Source: an uncultured Alteromonadaceae bacterium (lineage in GTDB: Bacteria > Pseudomonadota > Gammaproteobacteria > Enterobacterales > Alteromonadaceae). Taken from it: a stretch of DNA of 64,000 nucleotides. The first letter of the stretch is position 1. Each line of letters opens with the position of its first letter. The stretch covers positions 62,001-126,000 of the forward strand of contig CANLWS010000007.1 of NCBI GenBank assembly GCA_947494925.1, written 5' to 3'. Positions 54,248-63,811 of the stretch are shown one piece after another. A program made the position numbers and the translations under genes. The notes under the pieces are model-generated. The model did no database searches and had not been told where the DNA came from. It saw only the letters and a program-made list of their open reading frames with translations.

Positions 54248-54898
54248 GTGGTAACAGACACAAACAAAAATATTACGAGTAAACCATACTCAGTTGCTGA
54301 AGAGTGGCTCAATGGTATCAGCCATGGAATAGGGTTTGTATTTGCTATTATTGGTTTGGTGTACCTGTTAGTGCGCTCAGATACTGCATTGACGATCACC
54401 GTATCCGCTATATACGGAACGACGCTGAGTCTGATGTTTCTCGCTTCCACTATTTATCATTCAGTGCAGGCAGAACCCCTTAAAAACCTTCTTAAACTAT
54501 TCGATCATAGCGCAATTTATCTTCTTATTGCCGGCACGTACACGCCATTTCTGTTAGTAGGAATTGGCGGATGGTTAGGATGGGTCTCTATCGTTGTCAT
54601 CTGGTCAATAGCGATTTTTGGTGTGATTTTTAAGTGTTTCGTGAGGCATCGTTTTCCAAAACTATCCGTTATCACATATCTGACGATGGGCTGGCTGGCA
54701 ATTTTGCTGATTTACCCACTTTATCAGGCGATACCAGGGACCGGGATGTGGTTACTTTTGGCCGGAGGTCTGTGTTTCAGTATTGGGGTGATATTTTATG
54801 TGGCTAAAAAGGTGAGGTTTACTCACGCCATTTGGCATTTGTTTGTTATAGCCGGATGCACCTGTCATTACTTTTCTATTTATCATTTCGTGATTTGA
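54248..54898 (+). CDS. Hemolysin III (TrhA/YqfA, PAQR-type) family membrane protein
   Basis: A 216-aa protein with seven predicted helices. Family residues are visible: E-E-W-L-N-G-I-S-H-G-I-G-F at the start, S-T-I-Y-H-S-V in helix 2, D-H-S-A-I-Y-L-L-I-A-G-T-Y-T-P-F and the C-terminal H-A-I-W-H-L-F-V-I-A-G with a further C-H-Y-F. The conserved His residues are the zinc-binding set of PAQR-type proteins. E. coli TrhA affects membrane fluidity. GTG 54248 is the start chosen; no earlier one fits. Confidence 0.9.
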   Translation: MVTDTNKNITSKPYSVAEEWLNGISHGIGFVFAIIGLVYLLVRSDTALTITVSAIYGTTLSLMFLASTIYHSVQAEPLKNLLKLFDHSAIYLLIAGTYTPFLLVGIGGWLGWVSIVVIWSIAIFGVIFKCFVRHRFPKLSVITYLTMGWLAILLIYPLYQAIPGTGMWLLLAGGLCFSIGVIFYVAKKVRFTHAIWHLFVIAGCTCHYFSIYHFVI

Positions 54899-54921
54899 AG
54901 CTTTATTAACTGTTTATTTTC

Positions 54922-54946
54922 CAGGATTAAATCCTGCATCTGCAGG
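54922..54946 (+). other. Two mutually exclusive hairpins upstream of hldE
   Basis: CAGGATT-A-AATCCTG (54922-54936) and CCTGCA-TC-TGCAGG (54933-54946) are each near-perfect stems that share CCTG, so only one can form at a time. They lie 45 nt before the hldE start. No T-run follows; a regulatory role is only possible. Confidence 0.25.
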
Positions 54947-54990
54947 CTAGTTAAGTATATAATCTGATAAAACTTTTAGTATTGAGTGAT

Positions 54991-56412
54991 ATGCAGTTAC
55001 CAGATTTTTCCCAAGCACGTATCCTGATCGTCGGTGATTTGATGTTGGACCGATATTGGTCTGGTCCAACAGGCAGAATTTCACCAGAAGCACCTGTACC
55101 TGTAGTGAAGATAGATGGCATAGAAGACCGACCAGGTGGAGCAGCGAACGTGGCGATGAACGCTGCGGCGTTAGGTGCAAAGGTGACATTGATGGGCCTT
55201 ACAGGGCAAGACCAGTCTGCAGATTTGTTGCAGGAGAAATTATCAGCCTTGGGTGTAATCTGTGATTTCGTGCGTATACCGGAATATGACACCATTACCA
55301 AGCTTCGCGTGATGAGTCGCAACCAACAACTGATTCGGTTGGACTTCGAGCGCAGCTTTGCCAATGCAGACAAAAGCGAGCTTCAACACCGATATGGTCA
55401 ATCTCTTGAGGAAATAGATTTAGTTATATTGTCAGATTATGCCAAAGGCAGTCTTAGCCAGGTGGGTGATTTGATAACGCTGGCGCGTGCTGCAAACCTG
55501 CCTGTCATAGTTGATCCTAAAGGCGATGATTTCAGCAAATATTATGGGGCCACATTACTAACTCCAAATATGTCGGAATTTCAGGCCATAGTTGGTGAAT
55601 GTGAAGATGAAGAAAGCATTGTGCAAAGAGCTGAAAAACTCGCCCAGCAATATGCGTTCAAAGGTTTGCTGGTGACTCGCTCTGAAAAAGGCATGACCTT
55701 ACTTGAGGCGGGTAAACAGGAGCTGCATTTTCCCGCAAAGGCGAAAGAAGTCTATGACGTGACAGGGGCAGGCGATACAGTCATATCGACTCTGGCCGTT
55801 GCCTATGCTGTAGGTTGTCAACTTCCCAAGGCTGCTGCAATGGCTAATGAGGCCGCGAGTATAGTTGTAGGTAAGCTTGGCACATCTACAGTGAGCGTTG
55901 GTGAGTTGTCCGATGCGGTAAGCAACGAAACTCAGGTTGGGCGCGGTGTGATGACGGAAGAACAGTTACAGATAGCAGTCAAACACGCTCAGCAGAAAGG
56001 TGAGACTATAGTGATGACCAATGGGTGCTTCGACATACTGCACGCTGGGCATGTTTCGTACCTCGATAATGCCAGTAAATTGGGGGACAAACTCATTGTT
56101 GCTGTCAATGCAGACGAATCTGTGAGGCTGTTAAAAGGGCAGGGCAGACCAATAAACAATATCGAACGACGAATGGCAGTGCTAGCCGCACTTGCTTCCG
56201 TCTACTGGGTTGTTGTATTTACTGAAGAGACGCCGGAGAGACTCATCAGCGCATTACTTCCGAATGTATTGGTAAAAGGCGGAGACTATAAAGTTGAAGA
56301 TATTGCAGGTGGGAAACAAGTCATTGCTAATGGAGGTGAAGTGAAAGTACTTAACTTTGAAGATGGCGTTTCCACCACCAGAATTATTGAGAATATCAAA
56401 GAGAATCCTTAA
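54991..56412 (+). CDS. hldE: Bifunctional heptose-7-phosphate kinase/heptose-1-phosphate adenylyltransferase
   Basis: A 473-aa two-domain enzyme making ADP-heptose for the LPS inner core. The kinase domain (about 1-315) has [18 protein letters not shown] and the catalytic G-A-G-D-T. The cytidylyltransferase-type domain (about 340-473) has [13 protein letters not shown], the H-x-G-H motif, and V-S-T-T-R-I-I near the end. ATG 54991 gives the E. coli-like N-terminus (E. coli 477 aa); a TTG three codons earlier is also possible. It supports an LPS core that could receive O-antigen made by the Wzx/Wzy locus. Confidence 0.95.
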   Translation: MQLPDFSQARILIVGDLMLDRYWSGPTGRISPEAPVPVVKIDGIEDRPGGAANVAMNAAALGAKVTLMGLTGQDQSADLLQEKLSALGVICDFVRIPEYDTITKLRVMSRNQQLIRLDFERSFANADKSELQHRYGQSLEEIDLVILSDYAKGSLSQVGDLITLARAANLPVIVDPKGDDFSKYYGATLLTPNMSEFQAIVGECEDEESIVQRAEKLAQQYAFKGLLVTRSEKGMTLLEAGKQELHFPAKAKEVYDVTGAGDTVISTLAVAYAVGCQLPKAAAMANEAASIVVGKLGTSTVSVGELSDAVSNETQVGRGVMTEEQLQIAVKHAQQKGETIVMTNGCFDILHAGHVSYLDNASKLGDKLIVAVNADESVRLLKGQGRPINNIERRMAVLAALASVYWVVVFTEETPERLISALLPNVLVKGGDYKVEDIAGGKQVIANGGEVKVLNFEDGVSTTRIIENIKENP

Positions 56413-56493
56413 CTAACTCTAACAAGTGTAATCTTTTTTGAAGTCAATCAGATCGTTACCACCTTACTGGAAATAACGACCTGATGTAAAGCG

Positions 56494-57351
56494 CTACTGT
56501 TGTGTCTGATGAATATGCACATCTCGTTGAGGGAAAGGAATACTGATCCCATTTTCATCAAAGGCCAATTTCACTTTTTCATAAAGATCAAAATAAACAG
56601 GCCAGTAATTATCGCTCTCTACCCAGCTTCTGGTAAGTAGATTTACTGAGCTGTCGGCATGCTCACACACATAAACTTCGTTTTCAGGTTCTTTGAGTAT
56701 GCGAGGATCTGCATCCAGAATACCCTGAAGCAGTTTTTTGGCTGCTAGTACATCGTCGCCGTAACTAATTCCAAAAGTGATGTCCACACGTCGTGTTTCC
56801 TCGCAAAACAGATTCGTTACGCAACCGTTTGATAAAAGCGCGTTGGGGATCACAACCTTCTGATTATCCAGCGTCAGAAGAATGGTATTGAACATTTGAA
56901 TTTCTTTTACCCGACCTAAGTAACCTTCGGCTTTGATTATATCGTCGGTTTTAAAGGGTTTGAACAGAAGTATAAGTACACCACCTGCGAAGTTTGCTAG
57001 GCTCCCCTGCAAAGCAAGACCGATCGCCAGTCCGGCTGCGCCCAACATCGCGATGAGTGAAGCCGTCTCAACACCTATCATTGATGCAAATACAATGACC
57101 AGTAATAGTTTAAGGATGACACTGATGATACTAAGTAAGAACCGTTGCAATGTATTATCGACACTGGCTTTATCCAGGGCTTTGTCAACGCCCTTTAATA
57201 TGGCGCCTATTACCCAGAATCCGACTATTAAAACGATTAAAGCTAACACCAATTTAGGACCGTAGGTCATGCCTAGTTCGATACCTTTTTCGGTTATCAC
57301 CTCAAGTGTATCTAACGCCTGTGTTGCGCTATCTGCTGTTGTGTCTTGCAT
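56494..57351 (-). CDS. mscS: Small-conductance mechanosensitive channel MscS
   Basis: A 285-aa protein, the same size as E. coli MscS (286 aa). Three N-terminal helices include the pore helix A-M-L-G-A-A-G-L-A-I-G-L-A-L-Q-G-S-L-A-N-F-A-G-G (about 110-130), with its Gly/Ala packing pattern. The cytoplasmic beta and alpha-beta vestibule follows, with D-N-Q-K-V-V-I-P-N-A. The channel releases solutes on hypo-osmotic shock. It is divergent from the XrtA-type ATPase gene. Confidence 0.93.
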   Translation of the reverse strand: MQDTTADSATQALDTLEVITEKGIELGMTYGPKLVLALIVLIVGFWVIGAILKGVDKALDKASVDNTLQRFLLSIISVILKLLLVIVFASMIGVETASLIAMLGAAGLAIGLALQGSLANFAGGVLILLFKPFKTDDIIKAEGYLGRVKEIQMFNTILLTLDNQKVVIPNALLSNGCVTNLFCEETRRVDITFGISYGDDVLAAKKLLQGILDADPRILKEPENEVYVCEHADSSVNLLTRSWVESDNYWPVYFDLYEKVKLAFDENGISIPFPQRDVHIHQTQQ

Positions 57352-57545
57352 ATATTTATCTCTCTTTTTGGATGCGTTCAGAAAATAATAGAAGTATTTG
57401 TGGAATATCGGCTGAAAATATTCATCTTTTAGCTGTTTTTCTTCATATATGCCCCATATCGTTTGCGCAGACCAGCACAGATGGATAAGCTACGCACTCA
57501 GTCGATTCTCCACCTTTAAAGTACGGAATAGAGCGAAACATATTC

Positions 57546-58580
57546 ATGTATGAAAATTATTACGGATTAGATTCCAAACCTTTCCAGCTGACGCCAGATC
57601 CGAGCTTTTTCTTCGCGAGTAAATGGCATAAAAGAGCTATGTCTTATTTGCAGTATGGGCTGTCTCAGGCAGAAGGATTCATCGTTATTACGGGTGATAT
57701 AGGAACGGGCAAAACTACGATAGCCAATAGCCTGCTAAATGACATTCAGGACGACATCGTTGCTGCTCAAATCGTCACCCCAAAACTATCTCCTGACGAG
57801 CTGGTTAAGATGGTAGCGTCCAAGTTTGAGTTGGATACGAATCAGAGAACTAAAGCAGATATTCTGAAAGACTTGGAATCCTTTCTATTTCAGTTACACA
57901 AACAAGGAAAGCGCGCACTGCTGCTGGTTGATGAAGCACAAAACTTACCTTTGGAAACAATTGAAGAGCTGCGCATGTTGTCAAATTTCCAGGAAATGGG
58001 TAAACCTTTGCTGCAAAGCTTTTTGTTAGGCCAGGAAGAGCTGCAGCCGATTCTTCGGGCACCTAATATGGAACAGTTCAGGCAACGTATAGTCGCATCC
58101 TGCCATTTGGCACCTTTAACTGATGACGAATGTAAAGAATATATTGAATATCGAATGGCGCATGCGGGATGGAGTAGGGGCGAGTTATTCTCAGATGGTG
58201 CTTACGATAGAATATTTCAATTTACCCATGGTGTGCCAAGAAAAATCAATACATTGATGGATAGGATCTTGCTTTATGGATTTCTGGAAGAGCTTGAAAA
58301 GCTGGACGAAGAAGCGGTAGAAAATGTCATCAAGGAAGTGGCAGACGAGATGTTTGTACCAGATAAACCTGTATTGCAGGATGAAGGTGGTAGCAATATC
58401 TTATCGGAGCCAGCAAGCAATGGACAAGTTAAAGACGTTCAGTACTACAAAACCATGCTTACTGAATTAACAGATGCATTGGACAATGCTATCAGCCACA
58501 AAATTAAGCTCACTCGTTACATCGATAATCTACTTAAGAAGAAATATAAAACTTACGTAAGATTAAAATCAGACGACTAA
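57546..58580 (+). CDS. XrtA/PEP-CTERM-locus secretion ATPase (ExeA-like)
   Basis: A 344-aa AAA-type ATPase. The start M-Y-E-N-Y-Y-G-L-D-S-K-P-F-Q-L-T-P-D-P is the ExeA/PEP-CTERM-ATPase signature. Walker A is G-D-I-G-T-G-K-T-T (50-58), Walker B is L-L-L-V-D-E-A-Q (about 128-135), and sensor residues follow. It lacks the peptidoglycan-binding domain and membrane helix of Aeromonas ExeA, and the C-terminus ends in a basic coiled region. The family usually lies in exosortase-linked polysaccharide loci, as here. Its exact role is unknown. Confidence 0.87.
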   Translation: MYENYYGLDSKPFQLTPDPSFFFASKWHKRAMSYLQYGLSQAEGFIVITGDIGTGKTTIANSLLNDIQDDIVAAQIVTPKLSPDELVKMVASKFELDTNQRTKADILKDLESFLFQLHKQGKRALLLVDEAQNLPLETIEELRMLSNFQEMGKPLLQSFLLGQEELQPILRAPNMEQFRQRIVASCHLAPLTDDECKEYIEYRMAHAGWSRGELFSDGAYDRIFQFTHGVPRKINTLMDRILLYGFLEELEKLDEEAVENVIKEVADEMFVPDKPVLQDEGGSNILSEPASNGQVKDVQYYKTMLTELTDALDNAISHKIKLTRYIDNLLKKKYKTYVRLKSDD

Positions 58581-58607
58581 AATTAATTTTCTTTTTTTCA
58601 CAATGAT

Positions 58608-58631
58608 AAAACCTTGAATATTCAAGGTTTT
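58608..58631 (+). terminator. Palindromic terminator after the ATPase gene
   Basis: AAAACCTTGAA-TA-TTCAAGGTTTT is a perfect 11-bp stem with a 2-nt loop, 28 nt after the stop, followed by TTTTATT. It would end the single-gene transcript. Confidence 0.8.
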
Positions 58632-58752
58632 ATTCCTCATAAAAGCTCAGTTCTGACCGATAAATAAATATTGAACTATACAAAAAAAATCCGTTCTAAG
58701 GTTTTTAGAGTATATATTTAACCATCTGTGTAAAAATTGAGCAGGCAATATT

Positions 58753-58914
58753 ATGAGGCAATTCAAACCCGTTACGCCTGGAACTTCACCCTATGGATTG
58801 GGAAATAGAAATAGACGTAAGGCCTATTATCGCGGTAAGTACGCCCGTGAAATGACCACTATAGTCCTGTTTATTGCTTTTGTTGCGATGTGTATATTGC
58901 GATTTAGCACTTAG
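58753..58914 (+). CDS. Small 53-aa predicted membrane protein
   Basis: An open frame too short for usual ORF cutoffs, from ATG 58753 to TAG 58914. It encodes a basic N-terminal half (many Arg, Lys, Tyr, with R-N-R-R-K-A-Y-Y-R-G-K-Y) and a single hydrophobic helix near the C-terminus (I-V-L-F-I-A-F-V-A-M-C-I-L). An AGG-containing site lies about 9 nt upstream. It ends 4 nt inside the convergent outer-membrane barrel gene. A positive cytoplasmic head with a C-terminal helix is plausible for a small inner-membrane partner; no family recognised. Confidence 0.5.
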   Translation: MRQFKPVTPGTSPYGLGNRNRRKAYYRGKYAREMTTIVLFIAFVAMCILRFST

Positions 58915-60542
58915 TTAAAAACGTAGCTAAATCGCAAAGATAACCGTTTGTTTGTCACGTCCTCGCCAACATCATCAGAATCTCTTTTTACATAACGATA
59001 TGTAAGTCCGATAGTAGCGTCTTTTGCCATACGATAGTTTAAACCAACACTGGCTCGCCAGGTATCACTTGTCGTTTCAGCACCTTCATTAACGTCTTTT
59101 GTGTCCTGATAATCTGCAGATAAACTGAAAGATGTTTTTGTACCGAATCTTAAGCTACTGGCAATACCAATTAAATATGTGTCTATTTCTCGACCAGTAT
59201 CGAGAAAATCATTACTAATATGCCGAACATTAAGGTTGGTAGTCAGTCTCCTGCGCTGGAAACCCATGGTTCCCTGAAGCGTCTTTCTTACCCGCACTTC
59301 TTCGCTGAGTTCAGGGGTTATGGATGCGAAAGGTACAAACTCCTCTCCGGTCTCTAACTCATAACTCAAAGTATCTGGTTGAAAGCAGTTGCCGATGTCT
59401 GTTACACCCACAGGACAAACAAAAACCTGTACATCCTGATCCAAACCAATAATTCTGGAAAATGTTGTGACGTTCTCATCGTAACGAATCGAAGTGCGCA
59501 CTGCCTTTGTATTGTGTCTAAATAACAAAGAGCCTGATTCACCAAAGAAACGTCTACTAAGCTCAGCACTTAGGGATGAGCGAGATGTAAAACGCCAATT
59601 CAGATTGACTCCGACGAATTTGTCTTTTTCGTCATCTAATTGGCGATTAGATTCGTTGTAGCTTATGTCAAGCCGACGCCCTGAAGCAGGTGCGTAAGAA
59701 AGTCCGGCGCCATAGCTGTCATAATCTAGGTCGTTAGCGTCTGAGAAATCGTTTGTGCTGGAGCGATTAACTGTTTCTGAACGTCCTGTCACCAGTAAAT
59801 CAAAATTCTGAGTCAGGCCAAAATAAATGTTCCCGTTAAGGCTGCGCGTAAGTAGATCAGTGTTCAGGCTTCCTTGAGTTTTGCGGTAGTTGTGACTGAT
59901 ATCCCAGCTCATAAAGTCAACTTCATCACCCTGTGTAATACGGGTGACTAAGGATTTATTGTCACTATCTATATTGTTAGCACTCTCAAATGACTCCGAG
60001 TTACTCTTGGTATTTGAGAAAGAGCCTTGCACAAACAAAGCAATATAGTCACTTTGCGGTGCACTAAAATTAAAACCTGTTGACAATCGACGGGTTCGGG
60101 AAAGATTGGCACTATTCGTAAATTGATCATCGATGAGGCTATTTCTCGCACCAAAGCTTTGGTAGCCTTGCTGACCACCCAAGCTGATAGAAAAAACGTT
60201 TTCTATCAGTTGAAGCTCACTACTTGCGGTATAATTGGTGTAATTATCTCTGGTACTTGCCTCCAAACTATCTGACGTTGTGTGTCTGTCCAGATAATTG
60301 TGAGTAGCACTGACTCGGCCTAAAAAACGATTACTTCGATAAGATGCACCAATGCTAGGTTGAATACTCAGCGTATCACTTCGTGAGACAAATGGGTTAT
60401 CCGGGTTAGATGAATTCCCCGTTTCCGAATCATTGTTAACGTAACTGGCAGTGACATTGGAGGTTATCTCAACTTTCCGCTCATTCGCAGCCACACTTGA
60501 GACCACCAACGTACCAGCAACAATTAGTAAATTATAATTCAA
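58911..60542 (-). CDS. Outer-membrane beta-barrel protein of the PEP-CTERM-type EPS locus
   Basis: A 543-aa exported protein with a signal peptide (about 1-20) and a long series of amphipathic beta-strands rich in Ser, Thr, Asn and Tyr, ending in R-F-S-Y-V-F-N with near-terminal aromatic residues typical of barrels. It fits the outer-membrane family named after PEP-CTERM/XrtA loci (TIGR03016-like). Its likely role is channel or secretion partner for the exopolysaccharide. Position: after the tyrosine-kinase-like ATPase gene on the same strand, 18 nt spacing. Confidence 0.75.
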   Translation of the reverse strand: MNYNLLIVAGTLVVSSVAANERKVEITSNVTASYVNNDSETGNSSNPDNPFVSRSDTLSIQPSIGASYRSNRFLGRVSATHNYLDRHTTSDSLEASTRDNYTNYTASSELQLIENVFSISLGGQQGYQSFGARNSLIDDQFTNSANLSRTRRLSTGFNFSAPQSDYIALFVQGSFSNTKSNSESFESANNIDSDNKSLVTRITQGDEVDFMSWDISHNYRKTQGSLNTDLLTRSLNGNIYFGLTQNFDLLVTGRSETVNRSSTNDFSDANDLDYDSYGAGLSYAPASGRRLDISYNESNRQLDDEKDKFVGVNLNWRFTSRSSLSAELSRRFFGESGSLLFRHNTKAVRTSIRYDENVTTFSRIIGLDQDVQVFVCPVGVTDIGNCFQPDTLSYELETGEEFVPFASITPELSEEVRVRKTLQGTMGFQRRRLTTNLNVRHISNDFLDTGREIDTYLIGIASSLRFGTKTSFSLSADYQDTKDVNEGAETTSDTWRASVGLNYRMAKDATIGLTYRYVKRDSDDVGEDVTNKRLSLRFSYVFN

Positions 60543-60560
60543 AGACTTTATCCCAAACAG

Positions 60561-61517
60561 CTATGCTTTTTCTTCACTTCCGTAGTAATACCCATAGTAT
60601 CCATTTTGCTCACCTTTCCCAATTCTGGATTTGTTTACAACAAATCCCTTGGCCATGTCCGGGTTCAGCTGCTCTACTGCTTTTGATACTCGGTTCAGAT
60701 TGGTTTTACCTTCTTCAACGACTACTATCGCCTGACCTGCAAGGTTGGCTAAAATTGCAGTTTCGTTGATTCCAAGCAAAGGTGGGGTGTCAAAAATAAC
60801 AACCCTGTCGGGGTAACGGTTAGAAAACTCGATCACAGTATCCAGCATCTTGGTACTGGCCAATAATTCACTGGATAAATGGTGAGACTTACCAGCCGGA
60901 ATTATCTTTAAAGTGTCCAGAGATGTGTGATATATCACTTCTGATAAGTCGCTGACATCATCTAATAAATATTCCATCAAACCATTTTCGAACGGTTGTC
61001 CTATGGTCTTCATTACACTAGGTCTCAATACATCAGCATCGACTAACAAAACCGTTTTATCTCTTTCCAAAGCTATACTTAGTGCTAGGTTGATAGCAGT
61101 GAAGGTTTTTCCTTCATTTGGATTTGGGCTTGACACCATAATAATATTACTATTATTCAAGGTCTTGGCCAGAGGACCAAATGCATTACTCAATACTTTA
61201 CGTTTGATTGCCCGGTATTCTTCGTTTATCAAACGTCTCCCTGAATCAGAAACAAAGTCTTCACCAGCTAAATTGAGTTCTATCGTGCGTAACTTTTTGG
61301 CACTAGAAGCTGAGGGCTTGGTTTCGCTACTGGCCTTAGCAGGAGTTTCAGTTTGAGCAGCAACACTAACTTCAGCTTTGACGTTAGTCGTTTTCTCAGA
61401 GGCCGCTGCTTCTTGCGGTTGCAAGGATTCAGCTTCTTGCGCTTCCTGAGCTTTTGCTCGTGCTTCTAATTCTGCCTTTTCTTTTTGTTTTTGCAGGGCT
61501 TTTTCTATTGTACTCAT
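60561..61517 (-). CDS. CpsD/CapB-type BY-kinase with C-terminal tyrosine cluster
   Basis: A 318-aa ATPase. An Ala/Glu/Lys-rich linker (about 1-80) precedes the ATPase domain, with S-S-P-N-P-N-E-G-K-T-F-T (Walker A), V-L-L-V-D-A-D-V-L-R-P (Walker A') and V-I-F-D-T-P-P-L-L-G (Walker B). The C-terminus has the tyrosine cluster Y-Y-G-Y-Y-Y-G typical of bacterial tyrosine autokinases. It has no own membrane domain, so the co-polymerase encoded next door (overlap of 4 nt) probably anchors it. It controls chain length and export by cycling phosphorylation. Confidence 0.88.
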   Translation of the reverse strand: MSTIEKALQKQKEKAELEARAKAQEAQEAESLQPQEAAASEKTTNVKAEVSVAAQTETPAKASSETKPSASSAKKLRTIELNLAGEDFVSDSGRRLINEEYRAIKRKVLSNAFGPLAKTLNNSNIIMVSSPNPNEGKTFTAINLALSIALERDKTVLLVDADVLRPSVMKTIGQPFENGLMEYLLDDVSDLSEVIYHTSLDTLKIIPAGKSHHLSSELLASTKMLDTVIEFSNRYPDRVVIFDTPPLLGINETAILANLAGQAIVVVEEGKTNLNRVSKAVEQLNPDMAKGFVVNKSRIGKGEQNGYYGYYYGSEEKA

Positions 61518-63133
61518 ACCAAATTCCCCAACAACTCAATAGGCACTCGTCCATAGGTTGATTCGGCCCATAGCAAAGCGGCAAAAATCGATAAAATGAC
61601 TGAGCAGGATATCGAGAATACGATCATTCGCTTTCGTTCTTTTTTCTCAATGATAGCAGCGTTAATATCGGATACCGATCCTAAAACCGGAATACCAAAG
61701 GTAGAAGTAAGCTGGTTGCCGGAGATGACAACAGGCTTAAGTACACTCACAAGGAAGGCAATGCCCAGACCTACACCAAATCCTAAAAAGAGGATTAAAG
61801 TGTAGAAAATACCTCTTTTCGGACCAGACGGTATTTTCGGAAGTGTAGGTTGGTTTAACACTCTGAATTGAACATCGTCAGCAGTAGCTTCTGCTTTTCG
61901 GGATAATTCTGCTTGTTCTTTTCGGCCAACCAAATCCAGATATTTCTTTCTGGTAATTTCATAGTCCCTGTTCAGAGCCTGGGCTTCTGCTTCAATTTGA
62001 GGCACCAGATCAACCATTTCTTCTAATTTAGCAATCTTTGTTCTGAAATTGTCTGCTCTAACCATTAGAGACGCTACCTGGCTTTCATACTGCGCTGCGG
62101 ATAGTTTGAGTTGCTGGTAAACCGGGTTTTGGTTTACGTTACCAAATTGTGTATATGAACCAGTCTCTTCCGCAACATCGCTCATTTCGCTAATTAGCTC
62201 ATCGCGTTTTTCGATTACGCTATTCAGTAATGTTTGTGTTTTCACAACTTCCGGGTGGTTTTCTGTATAACGCACAAGTAGCTCATCAAGCTTCCCTTCC
62301 AAATTTAAAATTCGGCTATCGTACCGAGTTGAGAGGGATGAACCTGAAGAAGCTTCAAAGTTACTTGAGGAGGAATCTGCCAATCCAATTACTGGAGCTT
62401 CACCCGTAAGTTTAGCATTAACCGCTATTAACTGAGAACGCACTTCCAGAAGCCTCAACTCAGTTTGTTCAAGCTGGTTTATATTGCTTTGCAGTTGCTG
62501 ATAATAACCCGTGGCTGAACCTGGAGCCCTGTCTATTCGACTTCGTTTAAAATCTGCAAGACGCTGTTCAGCTTCTTCGAGTCGTTGCTCGTACTCTTCA
62601 ATTTGTCTGCTAATAAATTCTTCAGCAGTATCACTTGCTCTTCTGTTTGTACCAAGGGAAGTTTCGAAGAATTCATCCATTGTAATCTGGACAATTTTTT
62701 GAGCTAACACCGGGTTGGGGTTAGTGTATCGGATTGTATAGTTATCTTTGTTCTGGGTACTGGTAAACTTTATGTCTTTTTTTAATTCGTCAGTCAGATC
62801 GTCCATCTCATCTTGGGTTGTAACCCCAAGATCCAGATCTGCTTCGCGGGCAATTTTCTCTAAAGTTGGCTTTATTAACAGTGTTCTGGCCACGAGATTA
62901 ACATCTTCGGCAGCATTGTTAAAAATCGCCAAACCTTTCATCAAAGGCCGCAACAGGCTATTTGTGTCAACAAATATCCGCGCAGAAGATTGATAAACGT
63001 CGGGCATGGACGCCACATAGGCCCAGCCGATCGGACAAATGAGCCAAGTCGAAATAATGACATATCTTTTTTTGATCCAGACGCCTTTAACAAAAGTCAG
63101 CGCTTGATCAATTGCTTGTTGAATTCCTAACAT
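61514..63133 (-). CDS. XrtA-type EPS chain-length determinant (Wzz-domain protein)
   Basis: A 539-aa co-polymerase. TM1 is at about 25-43 and TM2 at about 450-475, with a second hydrophobic helix near the C-terminus (about 505-525). Between them lies a large periplasmic coiled-coil region (about 150-230 and 330-430, with many heptads such as E-E-Y-E-Q-R-L-E-E-A-E-Q-R-L). L-N-Q-P-T-L-P-K-I-P-S-G-P-K-R is the proline motif before TM2. It is much longer than O-antigen Wzz and fits the PEP-CTERM-locus chain-length family. It overlaps the kinase gene by 4 nt. Confidence 0.88.
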   Translation of the reverse strand: MLGIQQAIDQALTFVKGVWIKKRYVIISTWLICPIGWAYVASMPDVYQSSARIFVDTNSLLRPLMKGLAIFNNAAEDVNLVARTLLIKPTLEKIAREADLDLGVTTQDEMDDLTDELKKDIKFTSTQNKDNYTIRYTNPNPVLAQKIVQITMDEFFETSLGTNRRASDTAEEFISRQIEEYEQRLEEAEQRLADFKRSRIDRAPGSATGYYQQLQSNINQLEQTELRLLEVRSQLIAVNAKLTGEAPVIGLADSSSSNFEASSGSSLSTRYDSRILNLEGKLDELLVRYTENHPEVVKTQTLLNSVIEKRDELISEMSDVAEETGSYTQFGNVNQNPVYQQLKLSAAQYESQVASLMVRADNFRTKIAKLEEMVDLVPQIEAEAQALNRDYEITRKKYLDLVGRKEQAELSRKAEATADDVQFRVLNQPTLPKIPSGPKRGIFYTLILFLGFGVGLGIAFLVSVLKPVVISGNQLTSTFGIPVLGSVSDINAAIIEKKERKRMIVFSISCSVILSIFAALLWAESTYGRVPIELLGNLV

Positions 63134-63178
63134 AACTACTTCAAATTAATCCGCAACAAATATACAAATAATAAGGTC

Positions 63179-63811
63179 CTAGAACCACGCTTCCGGTATT
63201 ATAACAATATCACCGGGAAGAATATCTACATTTGATGAAATATTACCTTCTCGAATCAAGTCATCTAATTTAACCGAATATTCTGTTTGCACTCCGTCAA
63301 CCACACGGATTAGCTTGGCACCGTTTCCGTCTGCGAATTCTGTCATACCGCCAACAGTAATCATTAGGTCAAGTAAGGTCATGTCTTCAGAGTAACTGAC
63401 AGAAACCGGGTTGGCTGCTTCGCCAATAACGCGCACCTGCTCACTGAAGGGTCCGCTAAAGCGACCTACACTGACTGTTACTATGGGATCCCTGATATAT
63501 TTACCTAGTTGTTCTTCCAGTTCGCGGGCCAACTGAGTCGAGGTTCTACCAGAAACCTCAATATCCTCTACAAGGGAAGTAGTTATTTTTCCGTCCGGAC
63601 GAACTTGAAAGCTTCCTGAAATATCTGGATGGCGCCAGACAAAAATGGCGAGGCTATCGCCCGGACCAATCAAATAAGTATAGTCGTCTACAGATGCCGT
63701 CATTGACGCTCGAGTTGTTGCTTGTGGCAACGTATTATTAGATGAACATGCAACAGCACCCATCAAAGTGGCGCTAACAATTAGCCACTTAGTCATTCTA
63801 TTTGTCTTCAT
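63179..63811 (-). CDS. XrtA-type polysaccharide export outer-membrane lipoprotein
   Basis: A 210-aa lipoprotein. ATG 63811 has AGGA 9 nt upstream and gives M-K-T-N-R-M-T-K-W-L with lipobox A-V-A-C near residue 22. Poly_export (I-G-P-G-D-S-L-A-I-F-V-W-R) is followed by one SLBB domain (V-I-G-E-A-A-N-P-V-S-V) and ends D-I-L-P-G-D-I-V-I-I-P-E. It is shorter than Wza and matches the PEP-CTERM-locus export family. The frame is open 16 codons further upstream, but that would disrupt the signal. It is the first visible gene of the minus-strand EPS operon. Confidence 0.9.
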   Translation of the reverse strand: MKTNRMTKWLIVSATLMGAVACSSNNTLPQATTRASMTASVDDYTYLIGPGDSLAIFVWRHPDISGSFQVRPDGKITTSLVEDIEVSGRTSTQLARELEEQLGKYIRDPIVTVSVGRFSGPFSEQVRVIGEAANPVSVSYSEDMTLLDLMITVGGMTEFADGNGAKLIRVVDGVQTEYSVKLDDLIREGNISSNVDILPGDIVIIPEAWF

